From DATFLL01 sp035267785 (GTDB lineage Bacteria > Pseudomonadota > Gammaproteobacteria > DATFLL01): a DNA stretch of 21,589 nucleotides. Positions 1-6,495 of the stretch are shown piece after piece. The notes beneath the pieces are model-generated. The model searched no databases and was not told where the DNA came from. It was given only the letters and a program-made list of their open reading frames with translations. The position numbers and the translations under genes were made by a program. The DNA is taken from positions 1 to 21,589 of the forward strand of contig DATFLL010000021.1 of NCBI GenBank assembly GCA_035267785.1, in the 5' to 3' direction. Every line of letters begins with the position of its first letter. Within the stretch, counting starts at the first letter, position 1.

Positions 1-98
1 TCGTGTTTCTCGGTGTCGCCGTGTTCGGCCTGCTGTTCATCGGTTTTCGCAATCTGTTCGTCGTGCGGGCGATGGAGCGCATCGTCGAGCGGGACTGA
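1..98 (+). CDS. C-terminal end of an unidentified membrane protein
   Basis: An open frame (codons from base 3) enters the window and ends at TGA 96-98. The 31 visible residues are a hydrophobic stretch rich in Val, Leu, Phe and Gly (about residues 1-15 of the visible part), followed by a charged tail ending RAMERIVERD. This looks like a last transmembrane helix with a short, probably cytoplasmic, tail. No family can be assigned from so little. A GC hairpin follows at 131-145. Confidence 0.55.
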   Translation, partial: VFLGVAVFGLLFIGFRNLFVVRAMERIVERD

Positions 99-130
99 AG
101 CCGCTCGGTGAGGCGTTCATCCGGCTGACG

Positions 131-145
131 CCGGTCCCGGACCGG
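131..145. terminator. GC-rich hairpin between convergent genes
   Basis: CCGGTC (131-136) and GACCGG (140-145) form a perfect 6-bp stem with a 3-base loop. It lies between the stop of the first gene (98) and the stop of the minus-strand gene (185), where a shared transcription end is expected. There is no T-tract on either side, so a canonical Rho-independent terminator is not shown. Confidence 0.3.
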
Positions 146-184
146 TAGCCGCCGAGTCGAATTTCGCGCTCGATTGCATCTGGC

Positions 185-418
185 TCAGTCGTTCTCGAGC
201 TCGGCCTGCCAACCGTGGCCGCGCACGGCGTCGAGCAGCGTCAGCTCGCTGAAGTGGGCGGGATCGTAATCGACGCGCAGACGCTGGGATTTTCCCGCAT
301 CGAACACCGCGCGGTGGATACCGCGCTCCCACTCGAGTTTCATGATCAGCGCCTGGCGTGTGTTCTGGTCGGCGTCATCCTGCAGGTGCAGATAGGCAGT
401 CCGTGTCGCATCGGTCAT
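185..418 (-). CDS. HMA-fold-like small protein lacking the CxxC metal site
   Basis: A 77-residue cytoplasmic protein. The start at 418 is chosen because AAGGA sits at the right distance upstream (sequence GAAGGAACGTCGAT before ATG); a GTG 13 codons further upstream has no such site. The pattern (strand, a helix containing RQALIMKLEWERGIHRAVFD, strand RLRVDYDP, second helix FSELTLLDAVRGHGW) fits the beta-alpha-beta-beta-alpha-beta layout of heavy-metal-associated domains. The GxxC..C metal motif is absent and there is no Cys in the protein at all. It is divergently transcribed from the DUF4405 membrane protein gene. The fold assignment is my inference from the pattern; the function is unknown and copper delivery is unlikely without the cysteines. 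Confidence 0.7.
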   Translation of the reverse strand: MTDATRTAYLHLQDDADQNTRQALIMKLEWERGIHRAVFDAGKSQRLRVDYDPAHFSELTLLDAVRGHGWQAELEND

Positions 419-471
419 ATCGACGTTCCTTCGGCGGGCGGTGAGATGGAAAGCCACCGGGGCTTGTGGTA

Positions 472-479
472 AGTATAAC
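472..479. promoter_or_regulatory. Candidate -10 elements of divergent promoters
   Basis: In the 107-base gap between divergent genes, TATAAC (474-479, plus) and TATACT (477-472, minus) overlap. Either could be a -10 hexamer, the minus one for the HMA-like gene and the plus one for the DUF4405 gene. I see no convincing -35 at the usual distance on either strand, so this is only a suggestion. Confidence 0.3.
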
Positions 480-525
480 GCGCGTGTCCACGCATTCGGC
501 AGCCCATTGTGAGGAGCCCTGGAAC

Positions 526-924
526 ATGCGCCGCGCGAGCCTGATTACCGCTGTCGACGTCGTTTCGTTCGTCGGCTTCGTCTTCCTGACCTCCACGGGC
601 GTGCTCATGCGTTACGTGCTGCCGCCGGGCAGCGGACGTTGGTCCACGATCTGGGGCTTGAGCCGGCACGCTTGGGGTACGGTGCACTATTGGATCGCGC
701 TGGGCTTTTTCGCGGTGCTCGCCGTGCACCTGCTGCTGCACTGGCGGTTTATCGCCAACCTGTTCGGCGCACGCCTGCAGCCCGGTGCCCGGCTGCGCTT
801 GGCGCTGGGCATCGTCGGCCTGCTGGCAGTGCTTGCCCTGGCGGTCGCGCCGGTGCTGACGCCCGTCGACACCAACCCCGCGGCCGCCGGCGGCGGGCGC
901 CACGGCGCCCGTTCGGTACACTGA
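526..924 (+). CDS. DUF4405 domain-containing membrane protein
   Basis: A 132-residue integral membrane protein. The ATG at 526 is preceded by GAGGAG (511-516), which makes it a better start than the in-frame ATG at 466. Three hydrophobic segments are visible: about residues 8-28, 52-72 and 90-108. The first two, joined by a loop with Pro, Trp and Arg, match the DUF4405 pattern (cytochrome b561-like, two-helix unit). His48, His54, His68 and His72 lie in or near helix two, and some could be heme ligands as in b-type cytochromes, but that is inference. The last about 20 residues are Ala/Gly-rich and probably disordered. It is divergent from the HMA-like gene. DUF4405 proteins are poorly characterised; a role in membrane electron transfer is possible. 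Confidence 0.75.
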   Translation: MRRASLITAVDVVSFVGFVFLTSTGVLMRYVLPPGSGRWSTIWGLSRHAWGTVHYWIALGFFAVLAVHLLLHWRFIANLFGARLQPGARLRLALGIVGLLAVLALAVAPVLTPVDTNPAAAGGGRHGARSVH

Positions 925-1195
925 CCGCAGCCGCATTCGGGACGTGGCAATGAACAATAGGCATGGGCCGGAAGGACTTTTCCGGAGCGGTCGATGCTCG
1001 GGTTGCCGGCGTTTCGCGGACTACCCTGTGGATGACGCCGTGTAGGTTTCGCGATGTGCCGCTCGCCCCTGGACGGGGCACGGGTGCGCGAAGACCTGAA
1101 ATTCTTGGAGGTTTCGGCGCTGTTTGCGCAAAACCAGCGCCGTACGCGGCTGGGAATCGGCCGGGGTCCCTTGCCGGGGACCCCGCCGGCGGTGC
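925..1195. other. Gene-poor gap with two weak short open frames
   Basis: No convincing gene lies here. Two short plus frames follow one another: 950-1045 (31 codons, with a CxxC) and 1054-1206 (50 codons, containing VREDLKFLEVSALFAQNQRR, which reads like real protein). They are in different frames, have weak ribosome-binding sites and could be remnants of one decayed gene. A strong hairpin sits at 1162-1185. Confidence 0.3.
1162..1185. terminator. Strong hairpin downstream of the small membrane protein gene
   Basis: CGGGGTCCC (1162-1170) and GGGACCCCG (1177-1185) form a perfect 9-bp GC stem with a 6-base loop. It begins 11 bases beyond the stop codon of the minus-strand gene ending at 1196, where a terminator is expected. 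There is no T-run after the stem on the minus strand, so it may act as an RNA 3' end stabiliser rather than as an intrinsic terminator. Confidence 0.45.
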
Positions 1196-1300
1196 TCAGG
1201 CGATGATATTGGCGAAGGCGATCAGCAGGCACATGACGCCGATCAGCACCAGCACCGTCTTGCCGACATTCAGGGCCATGCTCTTGTCTTCGGGATGCAT
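1196..1300 (-). CDS. 34-residue single-span membrane protein under an FNR-type promoter
   Basis: A short gene shows strong signals. ATG (1300-1298) is preceded by AGGAGG (1314-1309) with the ideal 8-base spacing; a second ATG two codons upstream is too close to that site. The product starts with a charged N-terminus (MHPEDKSMALNVGK, residues 1-14), followed by a hydrophobic helix from about residue 15 to the end (TVLVLIGVMCLLIAFANIIA). This is the layout of a one-pass small membrane protein of the CydX, CcoQ or YnhF size class, but I recognise no specific family. Upstream lies a perfect FNR box placed exactly for class II activation, and downstream a hairpin. Expression under oxygen limitation, perhaps as an accessory subunit of a respiratory or transport complex, is inference. 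The coding call rests on the promoter, ribosome site, hydrophobic helix and terminator agreeing. Confidence 0.72.
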   Translation of the reverse strand: MHPEDKSMALNVGKTVLVLIGVMCLLIAFANIIA

Positions 1301-1338
1301 TCTCATAACCTCCTTTTTGTTGTGGCTTGCGGTAAACA

Positions 1339-1380
1339 ACCATACAAATGACGTGGTCTCTGGCCCTTGATCCAGATCAA
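1339..1380 (-). promoter_or_regulatory. FNR/Anr-type box and class II promoter
   Basis: TTGATCCAGATCAA (1367-1380) is a perfect match to the FNR consensus TTGAT-N4-ATCAA. On the minus strand TATGGT (1344-1339) is a fair -10 hexamer. If it is the -10, transcription starts at about 1332 and the box centre (1373.5) falls at exactly -41.5, the class II position where FNR contacts RNA polymerase over the missing -35. The leader would be about 32 bases before the ATG at 1300. The box is palindromic, so it could also act toward the plus-strand gene at 1701, but no good -10 is seen at the matching place there. Confidence 0.75.
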
Positions 1381-1700
1381 GCCGTATATTTGAGTCCTGT
1401 CGCCGATAGGTTCGCCTATATATTAGGAATAACTAATTTATTGGGCAGCGCCGGCGGCGGCGAACGAAACGGGGCGATGGCCGCGGAACCGGGGCCGGAC
1501 GGGCCGGTCCTAAGCTGGGACGGCGCCAGTCGCTAACGATCCGGGCCCGTGCGGGCGGTGGTGCCACCGGGTCCGACTCACTGACATTGGCGTACCTGCC
1601 CGCCCGTTTGCTCCCTCCGTCTCGTCCCCGGCATGGGCGGGCGAGGCGGGCGAGCTCCCAACGGGCGAACAGCACGGCCGCGACCAGAAAGACGCAACGC
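1381..1700. other. Intergenic region with AT-rich inverted repeats
   Basis: Bases 1381-1440 are AT-rich against a GC-rich background. They contain ATAGG-TTCG-CCTAT (1406-1419, a 5-bp stem with a TTCG loop) and ATTAG-GAATAA-CTAAT (1422-1437, an inverted repeat that could be an operator). The remainder to 1700 is GC-rich and I see no gene in it. It presumably carries the promoter of the cation transporter gene. Confidence 0.4.
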
Positions 1701-2618
1701 ATGGCAGGTTCATCCCGCAAGGTCATCTACGCCGCGCTATCGGCCAACGCCCTTATCGCCGTGACCAAATTCATCGCTGCCTTCGTCACGGGCAGCTCCG
1801 CAATGTTCTCCGAGGGGATCCATTCCGTCGTCGACACGGGCAACCAGTTCCTGCTGCTCTATGGGCTGAACCGATCCGTGCGACCCGCCGACGAGCGTTT
1901 TCCCTTCGGCTACGGCAAGGAGGTCTACTTCTGGAGCTTCGTGGTCGCCATCCTGATCTTCGCCGTCGGCGCGGGTATCTCCCTGTACGAGGGGGTGCTT
2001 CACATTCTCCACCCGGCGCCGATAGAGAACATCGTGGTCAACTACATCGTCCTCGGGCTGGCAATCCTGTTTGAGGGGGCCGGTTGGTTCATGGCGATGC
2101 GCGAGTTCTCCCGCGCCAAGGGGCAGTGGGGCTATATCGAGGCGGTGCGCCGCGCCAAGGACCCTTCGACCTTCGTGGTCCTGTTCGAGGATTCGGCGGC
2201 CATCCTCGGCCTGATCGTCGCCTTTGCCGCCATCCTGCTGGGGGAGTTGACCGGCATTCCGTACTTCGACGGCGCGGCCTCGATAGTCATCGGTCTCATC
2301 CTGGGAGGCACCGCCACGTGGTTGGCCTTCGAGACGAAGGGCCTGCTCATCGGCGAGAGTGCGAACCAGCGCGTCATCGACGGTATCCGGGCCGTGGCCG
2401 CCACCTTCCCGGAGGTCGAGCGCGTCAACGAGGTGTTGACCATGCACATGGGCCCCAACTACATCCTGGCCAACATCAGTGTCGAGTTTCAGGACTCGAC
2501 CACCGTACCGGCCATGGAGGAGGCGGTAGCCCGTATCGACAAGGCCATCAAGCAGGCCTTCCCGCGCGTCAAGCGCGTCTTCATCGAAGCCGAATCGGCG
2601 GCACCGGCGGCGCCCTGA
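1701..2618 (+). CDS. Cation diffusion facilitator family transporter, ZnT9-like
   Basis: A 305-residue inner-membrane metal/proton antiporter of the CDF family (COG0053). The start at 1701 gives the usual N-terminus entering helix 1 directly (KVIYAALSANALIAVTKF); the frame continues 38 codons upstream but that part is Arg/Pro-rich and not protein-like. The ribosome site is weak. Helix 2 carries the CDF metal motif HSVVDTGN (41-48). The second half-site, normally HxxxD in helix 5, is here LFEDSAAILG (161-170), followed by FDGAASIVIG (189-198). The ED variant is what I recall from the ZnT9/SLC30A9 branch. A cytoplasmic ferredoxin-like dimerisation domain follows, about 220-300 (VNEVLTMHMGPNYILANISVEF). 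The substrate is uncertain: zinc, manganese or iron are all possible. Confidence 0.88.
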   Translation: MAGSSRKVIYAALSANALIAVTKFIAAFVTGSSAMFSEGIHSVVDTGNQFLLLYGLNRSVRPADERFPFGYGKEVYFWSFVVAILIFAVGAGISLYEGVLHILHPAPIENIVVNYIVLGLAILFEGAGWFMAMREFSRAKGQWGYIEAVRRAKDPSTFVVLFEDSAAILGLIVAFAAILLGELTGIPYFDGAASIVIGLILGGTATWLAFETKGLLIGESANQRVIDGIRAVAATFPEVERVNEVLTMHMGPNYILANISVEFQDSTTVPAMEEAVARIDKAIKQAFPRVKRVFIEAESAAPAAP

Positions 2619-2657
2619 CGAGCCGGCCGTCGTCGAGCAAGCGACAGAGGAGAGCTC

Positions 2658-3041
2658 ATGAGTCAATTGCCCAAGTTGTTCCTGTTCCTAGGCAGCCTCA
2701 ATGCCATGCTGGCGGTCCTGCTCGGTGCCTTCGGCGCCCATGCCCTGCGCGGGCGCGTCGCGCCGGACCTCATGGCGGTCTACCGTACCGCCGAGCAATA
2801 TCACTTCTACCATGCCCTGGGTCTGCTGGGCGTGGGCCTGGTCGCGCTGCACCTGCCGGGCTCTGCGCTGGTCAAGTGGTCGGGCTGGCTGATGCTCGCG
2901 GGCATAGTGTTGTTCTCGGGCAGCCTCTATGCGCTGGCGCTCAGCGGCGTGCGCTGGTTGGGCGCCATCACGCCGATCGGCGGGACGGCCTTTATCGTCG
3001 CCTGGCTGGTGCTGTGCATTGCCGTGTGGCGCGCGGCTTGA
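2658..3041 (+). CDS. DUF423 family membrane protein (YgdD-like)
   Basis: A 127-residue inner-membrane protein with four predicted helices (about 6-25, 49-67, 75-95, 101-122). The family hallmarks are present: an N-terminal LGAFGAHALRG (residues 22-32), then YRTAEQYHFYHALGLLGVG (42-60) and a C-terminal GAITPIGGTAFIVAW. The length is typical of DUF423. AGAGGAGAG precedes ATG. The gene lies 39 bases after the cation transporter and is probably cotranscribed with it. No biochemical function is established for the family; the role here is unknown. Confidence 0.9.
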   Translation: MSQLPKLFLFLGSLNAMLAVLLGAFGAHALRGRVAPDLMAVYRTAEQYHFYHALGLLGVGLVALHLPGSALVKWSGWLMLAGIVLFSGSLYALALSGVRWLGAITPIGGTAFIVAWLVLCIAVWRAA

Positions 3042-3048
3042 GCGCCCT

Positions 3049-3062
3049 GGGTGATTTCACCC
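3049..3062 (+). terminator. Hairpin just after the DUF423 gene
   Basis: GGGTGA-TT-TCACCC starts 8 bases after the stop at 3041. It could mark the end of the transporter/DUF423 unit. The stem is short and no T-tract follows, so this is weak. Confidence 0.33.
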
Positions 3063-3200
3063 GTCTCGCCGGTCTCGCGGGGCGCGGTGACACTGGCCGG
3101 ATCGGTCCGCATGTCGTATACCTGTAAATACTGGTAGGCATACCGAATCGCTCCCCCCGACGACCGGGCGCCGCCGACCGGCTGATGAGAGGAGACGGCT

Positions 3201-3407
3201 ATGGGTGTAAGCAGACAGGGCGAGAACGAGGAGTTCCGCAAGCGCAGTGCGCGGTTGCACAACATCGGTGACGCCTGGTATTTCACCACCCGCGGCGGCG
3301 TCGAGCACGGGCCCTTCCGCAGCCGCGAGGCCGCCGAAGAGGCGCTGCGCAAATATGTCCAGGAGCAGGTCATGAGCAAGCCCGACGCCGATGCGGCGGA
3401 TCGGTGA
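3201..3407 (+). CDS. Small conserved protein, DUF6316-like
   Basis: A 68-residue soluble protein. GAGAGGAGA lies just upstream of the ATG, a strong ribosome site. The core FRKRSARLHNIGDAWYFTTR followed by GGVEHGPFRSREAAEEALRKYV looks like a small beta-sheet (aromatic WYF strand) followed by a helix. This matches the pattern I associate with DUF6316 proteins of gammaproteobacteria (R-hydrophobic...WYF.TREG...GPF.s...A), but I cannot verify this here. The tail (about 56-68) is charged and probably disordered. The gene is 159 bases after DUF423 and is followed by a hairpin at 3424-3445, so it may be monocistronic. The function is unknown. Confidence 0.75.
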   Translation: MGVSRQGENEEFRKRSARLHNIGDAWYFTTRGGVEHGPFRSREAAEEALRKYVQEQVMSKPDADAADR

Positions 3408-3423
3408 GGCTCACCCGGCTCTC

Positions 3424-3445
3424 GCCGGAGCGTTCGTTCTCCGGC
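3424..3445 (+). terminator. Hairpin after the DUF6316-like gene
   Basis: GCCGGAG (3424-3430) and CTCCGGC (3439-3445) form a perfect 7-bp stem with an 8-base loop, 17 bases after the stop at 3407 and before the GTG start at 3479. No T-run follows. Confidence 0.4.
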
Positions 3446-3478
3446 ACACCGTGCGAACGGTTCTGACACGGGACGCTC

Positions 3479-4546
3479 GTGCTGTCAGCCGATCCCTTCT
3501 ATAGAGACGATTACGCCGGTGCCCGCGAAGGTTTTCTCGCCGCGGCGAGGCGCGCGGGCGCCCGGCTCGAACGCTTGCCCCTGGAGGCACGGGGGCCCGA
3601 CGGCCAGGCGCTGGGTATCGACATCGCCTGGCTTGGGGCGGACTCGCCCCGGCGCCTGGTACTGCATTCCAGCGGGGTCCACGGCGTGGAAGGCTTTGCC
3701 GGCTCGGCCGTGCAGCGGGCCATCCTCGCGGCGCCGCCGGCCCTGGCTGCGGATCAGGCCCTGGTGTTCGCCCACGTGCTCAATCCCTACGGCATGGCCT
3801 GGCTGCGCCGCGCCAACGAGCACAACGTCGACCTCAACCGAAACTGCCTGACCGACGACGGCGGCTGGCGAGGCGCCCCGGCGGGCTATCGTACACTCGA
3901 CCCCTTACTCAACCCGCCTTCGCCTCCCCGCCCCGACGGTTTCTACCTGCGGGCGGTGGCCGCGGTCCTGCGCTACGGCTTTGGCACCGTGCGCCAGGCG
4001 GTGGCGGGCGGCCAGTACGACTATCCGCGCGGACTGTTCTACGGGGGCGCGCAGCTGGAGGAGGGGCCGAGCCGTTATCGAGACTGGATCCGCGCCCATC
4101 TGGGCGGGGTCGAAGCGCTCGCCGCTATCGACGTGCATACCGGTTTGGGACCGTGGGGCCACGGCTCGCAGTTCGAGGAGTCGGCCGGCCGGCCCGGTGC
4201 CGAGAGTGCGGGGTACGCCGTACGCGGCGGGATGATCGCGGCCGTGCGCGCCTGGCTGCCCGGCGCGCGTGTGCGCGCGGTGACCCAGGAGTTCGGCACC
4301 TATTCGTCCTTGCGGGTGCTGCACGCACTGCGCGAGGAAAACCGCTGGCATTTCTATGGTCGGGCTGACCTCGCTCATCCGAGCAAGTCGCGCCTGCGCG
4401 CGGCGCTGTGTCCGGCGTCTCCCGCCTGGCGCCGGGCTGTGCTGACGCAGGGGATCGAGCTTGCCGCCCGGGCCTGCACCTGGCGGGTCGACGAGATACC
4501 GCCCGCCGCCGGGGAGAACCGACCCGCGGCGGGCGGCGGCGCCTAG
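3479..4546 (+). CDS. DUF2817 family M14-like zinc peptidase
   Basis: A 355-residue protein starting at GTG. There is no signal peptide, so it is probably cytoplasmic. It carries the carboxypeptidase-type (M14) zinc site as arranged in DUF2817: H68 and E71 in SSGVHGVEGFAGS, the NVDLNRN segment (116-122) that holds the substrate-binding Asn-Arg pair, the third zinc ligand H220 in AIDVHTGLGPWG, and the likely catalytic Glu E271 in VTQEFGTYSS. All key residues are present, so it should be active; the substrate is unknown. The last 20 residues are Ala/Gly/Pro-rich. The ribosome site (GGGACGCTC) is modest. The stop codon TAG (4544-4546) interlocks with the stop of the convergent gene in a CTAG. Confidence 0.88.
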   Translation: MLSADPFYRDDYAGAREGFLAAARRAGARLERLPLEARGPDGQALGIDIAWLGADSPRRLVLHSSGVHGVEGFAGSAVQRAILAAPPALAADQALVFAHVLNPYGMAWLRRANEHNVDLNRNCLTDDGGWRGAPAGYRTLDPLLNPPSPPRPDGFYLRAVAAVLRYGFGTVRQAVAGGQYDYPRGLFYGGAQLEEGPSRYRDWIRAHLGGVEALAAIDVHTGLGPWGHGSQFEESAGRPGAESAGYAVRGGMIAAVRAWLPGARVRAVTQEFGTYSSLRVLHALREENRWHFYGRADLAHPSKSRLRAALCPASPAWRRAVLTQGIELAARACTWRVDEIPPAAGENRPAAGGGA

Positions 4547-5637
4547 CTGCGCATCAGCACCCAACGATTGCTCGCCGTGTGCGGCAGGGCGCGCAGGATC
4601 TTTCCGTTGGACAGGCGGATGAGCGCCGTTTCCTTGCGGTTTTCGGCCGTAACGACCGCTTCGCGGCCACGGTCGACGACGGCCAGGCCGCTGAGTTTGT
4701 CGGGCCCGCCGGGCTTCAGCTTGACGGGAACCTCTCCCAGATAGCGATCGCGGGCGGTCGAGAAGTCAAGAACGTGGCCGGAGAAGCCCGCCGCATAGAG
4801 ACGGTCATGGCGTGGATCGGCCGCCAACTGCATGAAGCCCGCCTTCGCCGCGGCGATGTTGTGGTAGCTGAAGTCGGGATCCACCTCCGGGGTGTGAATG
4901 CGTTTGATATGCCCGCTTTGCGGGTTGAGCGCCGAAACGACCCCCGAGCGCATATCGGCCGAGAAGAGCTGGCCGTTGGCCCAGGCCAGATCGCCGCTGT
5001 GGGCGATGGGGTAGCGGTGGACGACTCGCCCGCTCGGCAGGGCGACCTCGGTGACGTGCTTGTCGGCGTTGCCGCCGACGAAGACGTGCTGGTCGTCGGT
5101 GGTGATCGCCAGCGCGTTGCCGCCGACCGGGACCTGGAACAGCGGCTGGTCGTCGGCGGTGAGATAGCCGACCAGACGATGGGCCGACAGCTCCAGGAGC
5201 AGATAGCCGTCGGGCGTGATCCGCGCCACGCGCGCATTCTTAAGGCTGTCGAATTGGCCCACCGGTTTCAGCGTGCGGGCGTCCAGGATCTTGGTGACGC
5301 CGGCCTCCGTCGGGACGTAGATGCGGTGATGGAAGGCGTCATAGCCGACATAGAAGCTGTTGCCGGCGCGCGTATCGGGCGCGCCGAATCTCGCCACGCG
5401 TGCGGCGGGCATGCCGATCTTCCAGGCGTCGAGCCGTCCGCTGCCCGGACCCTTGGGCGGCGCCGGGAAGGCCCCGACGACGGTGTGCTGCACGGTATCG
5501 AAAGGATCGTGTCGGGCTGCATGGGCCGAGGCGCAGGCGCTGCAGCTCATCAGCGCCGCACTGAGCAGCGCCGTGACTACGCTGCCCGACAGGGCCGGGC
5601 GCCGTGTTCCGGCGAACAGGCGTGAAAGAGTCTTCAT
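4543..5637 (-). CDS. Exported beta-propeller protein (YncE/YVTN-type)
   Basis: A 364-residue protein. The start at 5637 is set by AAGGAGGT eight bases upstream; the open frame continues further but without a ribosome site. Residues 1-42 are a signal sequence (basic MKTLSRLFAGTRR, then a hydrophobic core SVVTALLSAALMSC). Either a lipobox (ALMSC, Cys at about 32) or signal peptidase I cleavage after AHA is possible. The mature part shows repeats typical of YVTN/YncE seven-bladed propellers: FHHRIYVPTEAGVTKILDAR, ALAITTDDQHVFVGGNADKH, RHDRLYAAGFSGHVLDFSTA and LSGLAVVDRGREAVVTAENR. These fold as a periplasmic or outer-membrane-attached scaffold. No catalytic residues are evident. It is divergent from the exported DsrE-like gene (291-base gap), which may link the two. 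Confidence 0.8.
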   Translation of the reverse strand: MKTLSRLFAGTRRPALSGSVVTALLSAALMSCSACASAHAARHDPFDTVQHTVVGAFPAPPKGPGSGRLDAWKIGMPAARVARFGAPDTRAGNSFYVGYDAFHHRIYVPTEAGVTKILDARTLKPVGQFDSLKNARVARITPDGYLLLELSAHRLVGYLTADDQPLFQVPVGGNALAITTDDQHVFVGGNADKHVTEVALPSGRVVHRYPIAHSGDLAWANGQLFSADMRSGVVSALNPQSGHIKRIHTPEVDPDFSYHNIAAAKAGFMQLAADPRHDRLYAAGFSGHVLDFSTARDRYLGEVPVKLKPGGPDKLSGLAVVDRGREAVVTAENRKETALIRLSNGKILRALPHTASNRWVLMRS

Positions 5638-5928
5638 GGTGCGACCTCCTTGTGGACGTAGCTGAGGTGTATGGGGCGACCGGCCGCTCGGCCGATCGGT
5701 TCCGCCCGAGAAGGGCACGAACCGTGCCAGCTTTCAGACCCTGCCTGGCTCCCATGACTTGCGCACTTGAGCGTGTTACATGCCTGCGATACGGCGCAAA
5801 AGCACCGCCGGTCCGGGGCTAATGCGCCGCGTGCCGTTGGCGGCGGCTTCGTTTACAGTGGCGGAACGGACACCCGGATCGCCGATGCGGTGACGGTATC
5901 GGCTGAGCTGACTGATCGGAGGAGTGAT
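5638..5928. other. Divergent intergenic region, no gene seen
   Basis: This separates the propeller gene (minus) from the DsrE-like gene (plus) and must contain both promoters. I see an inverted repeat GGCACG-AAC-CGTGCC (5714-5728) but no convincing -35/-10 pair. No FNR-type box is present here. Confidence 0.4.
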
Positions 5929-6459
5929 ATGCGAAGCAACGTATTGCCGGCAGCGGTTGCGATGCTGGCCTGTGCCCTCGCGGGGCCGCTGACAGGGGCG
6001 CAGGCGGCGGAGGGCAACAGGGCAAACTCGGTCGATACGAACGGGGCGCAGGCCCCTTGGGGGAGCGCCAAGGCGCCGGATATTCACTACACACCTCATC
6101 ACGTGCTCTACGACGTCACCTCCGGTGACGAGGCGGTGGTGAGCAACATCCTGGACCGCGCCAGTTATCTGAGCAAGCTCTACAATGCCGACCCCTTCGA
6201 TTCGTCCATCGTCATCATGATCCACGGCGACGCGATCAAGTTCTTCGCCATCAAGAATTACCGGCACTACCGGCGCCTGATGCAGCGGGCGCACGCCCTG
6301 ACCATCGGAACCACCATCGAATTTCGGATGTGCAAGGCCGCCGCGGCGCGCCAGGGCCTGCATCCGAAGGATATCCACGGTTTCGTGGCCATGGTGCCGA
6401 TGGCCGATGCCGAGATTACGCGCCTGGAGCTCGAGGAAGGCTATGCCTATATGCATTGA
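5929..6459 (+). CDS. Exported DsrE-like family protein
   Basis: A 176-residue protein. The ATG at 5929 is preceded by GGAGGAG (5918-5924), which decides the start over an in-frame one 54 codons upstream. Residues 1-27 form a signal peptide with an AQA cleavage site, so it should be periplasmic. The DsrE-type Rossmann-like core begins at HHVLYDVTSGDEAVVSNILD (57-76), then SSIVIMIHGDAIKFFA (92-107) and IGTTIEFRMCKAAAARQGL (126-144). The single conserved cysteine, C135 in the FRMCKAAAA segment, is at the position used for sulfur binding in DsrE/TusD relatives. A C-terminal GFVAMVPMADAEITRLELEEGYAY completes the family pattern. Cytoplasmic homologues carry persulfide; periplasmic ones are poorly understood. 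The neighbouring propeller gene is divergent. Confidence 0.82.
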   Translation: MRSNVLPAAVAMLACALAGPLTGAQAAEGNRANSVDTNGAQAPWGSAKAPDIHYTPHHVLYDVTSGDEAVVSNILDRASYLSKLYNADPFDSSIVIMIHGDAIKFFAIKNYRHYRRLMQRAHALTIGTTIEFRMCKAAAARQGLHPKDIHGFVAMVPMADAEITRLELEEGYAYMH

Positions 6460-6495
6460 GCGCGGCCGAACGCACGCGACCGGAGGAATGCAGTC

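Noticed and set aside
1367..1380. FNR box as activator of the plus-strand cation transporter
   Set aside because: At the class II distance on the plus strand the -10 region reads CCGATA, a poor match, while the minus side has TATGGT in exact register. A repressor or class I role is not excluded.
1587..1700. Longer N-terminus for the cation diffusion facilitator from TTG 1587
   Set aside because: The extension is Arg/Pro/Ser-rich and unlike the family; helix 1 begins right after the ATG at 1701.
4408..5625. Long plus-strand open frame opposite the beta-propeller gene
   Set aside because: The minus-strand gene has a ribosome site, signal peptide and propeller repeats; the plus product is low-complexity Arg/Val/Asp.
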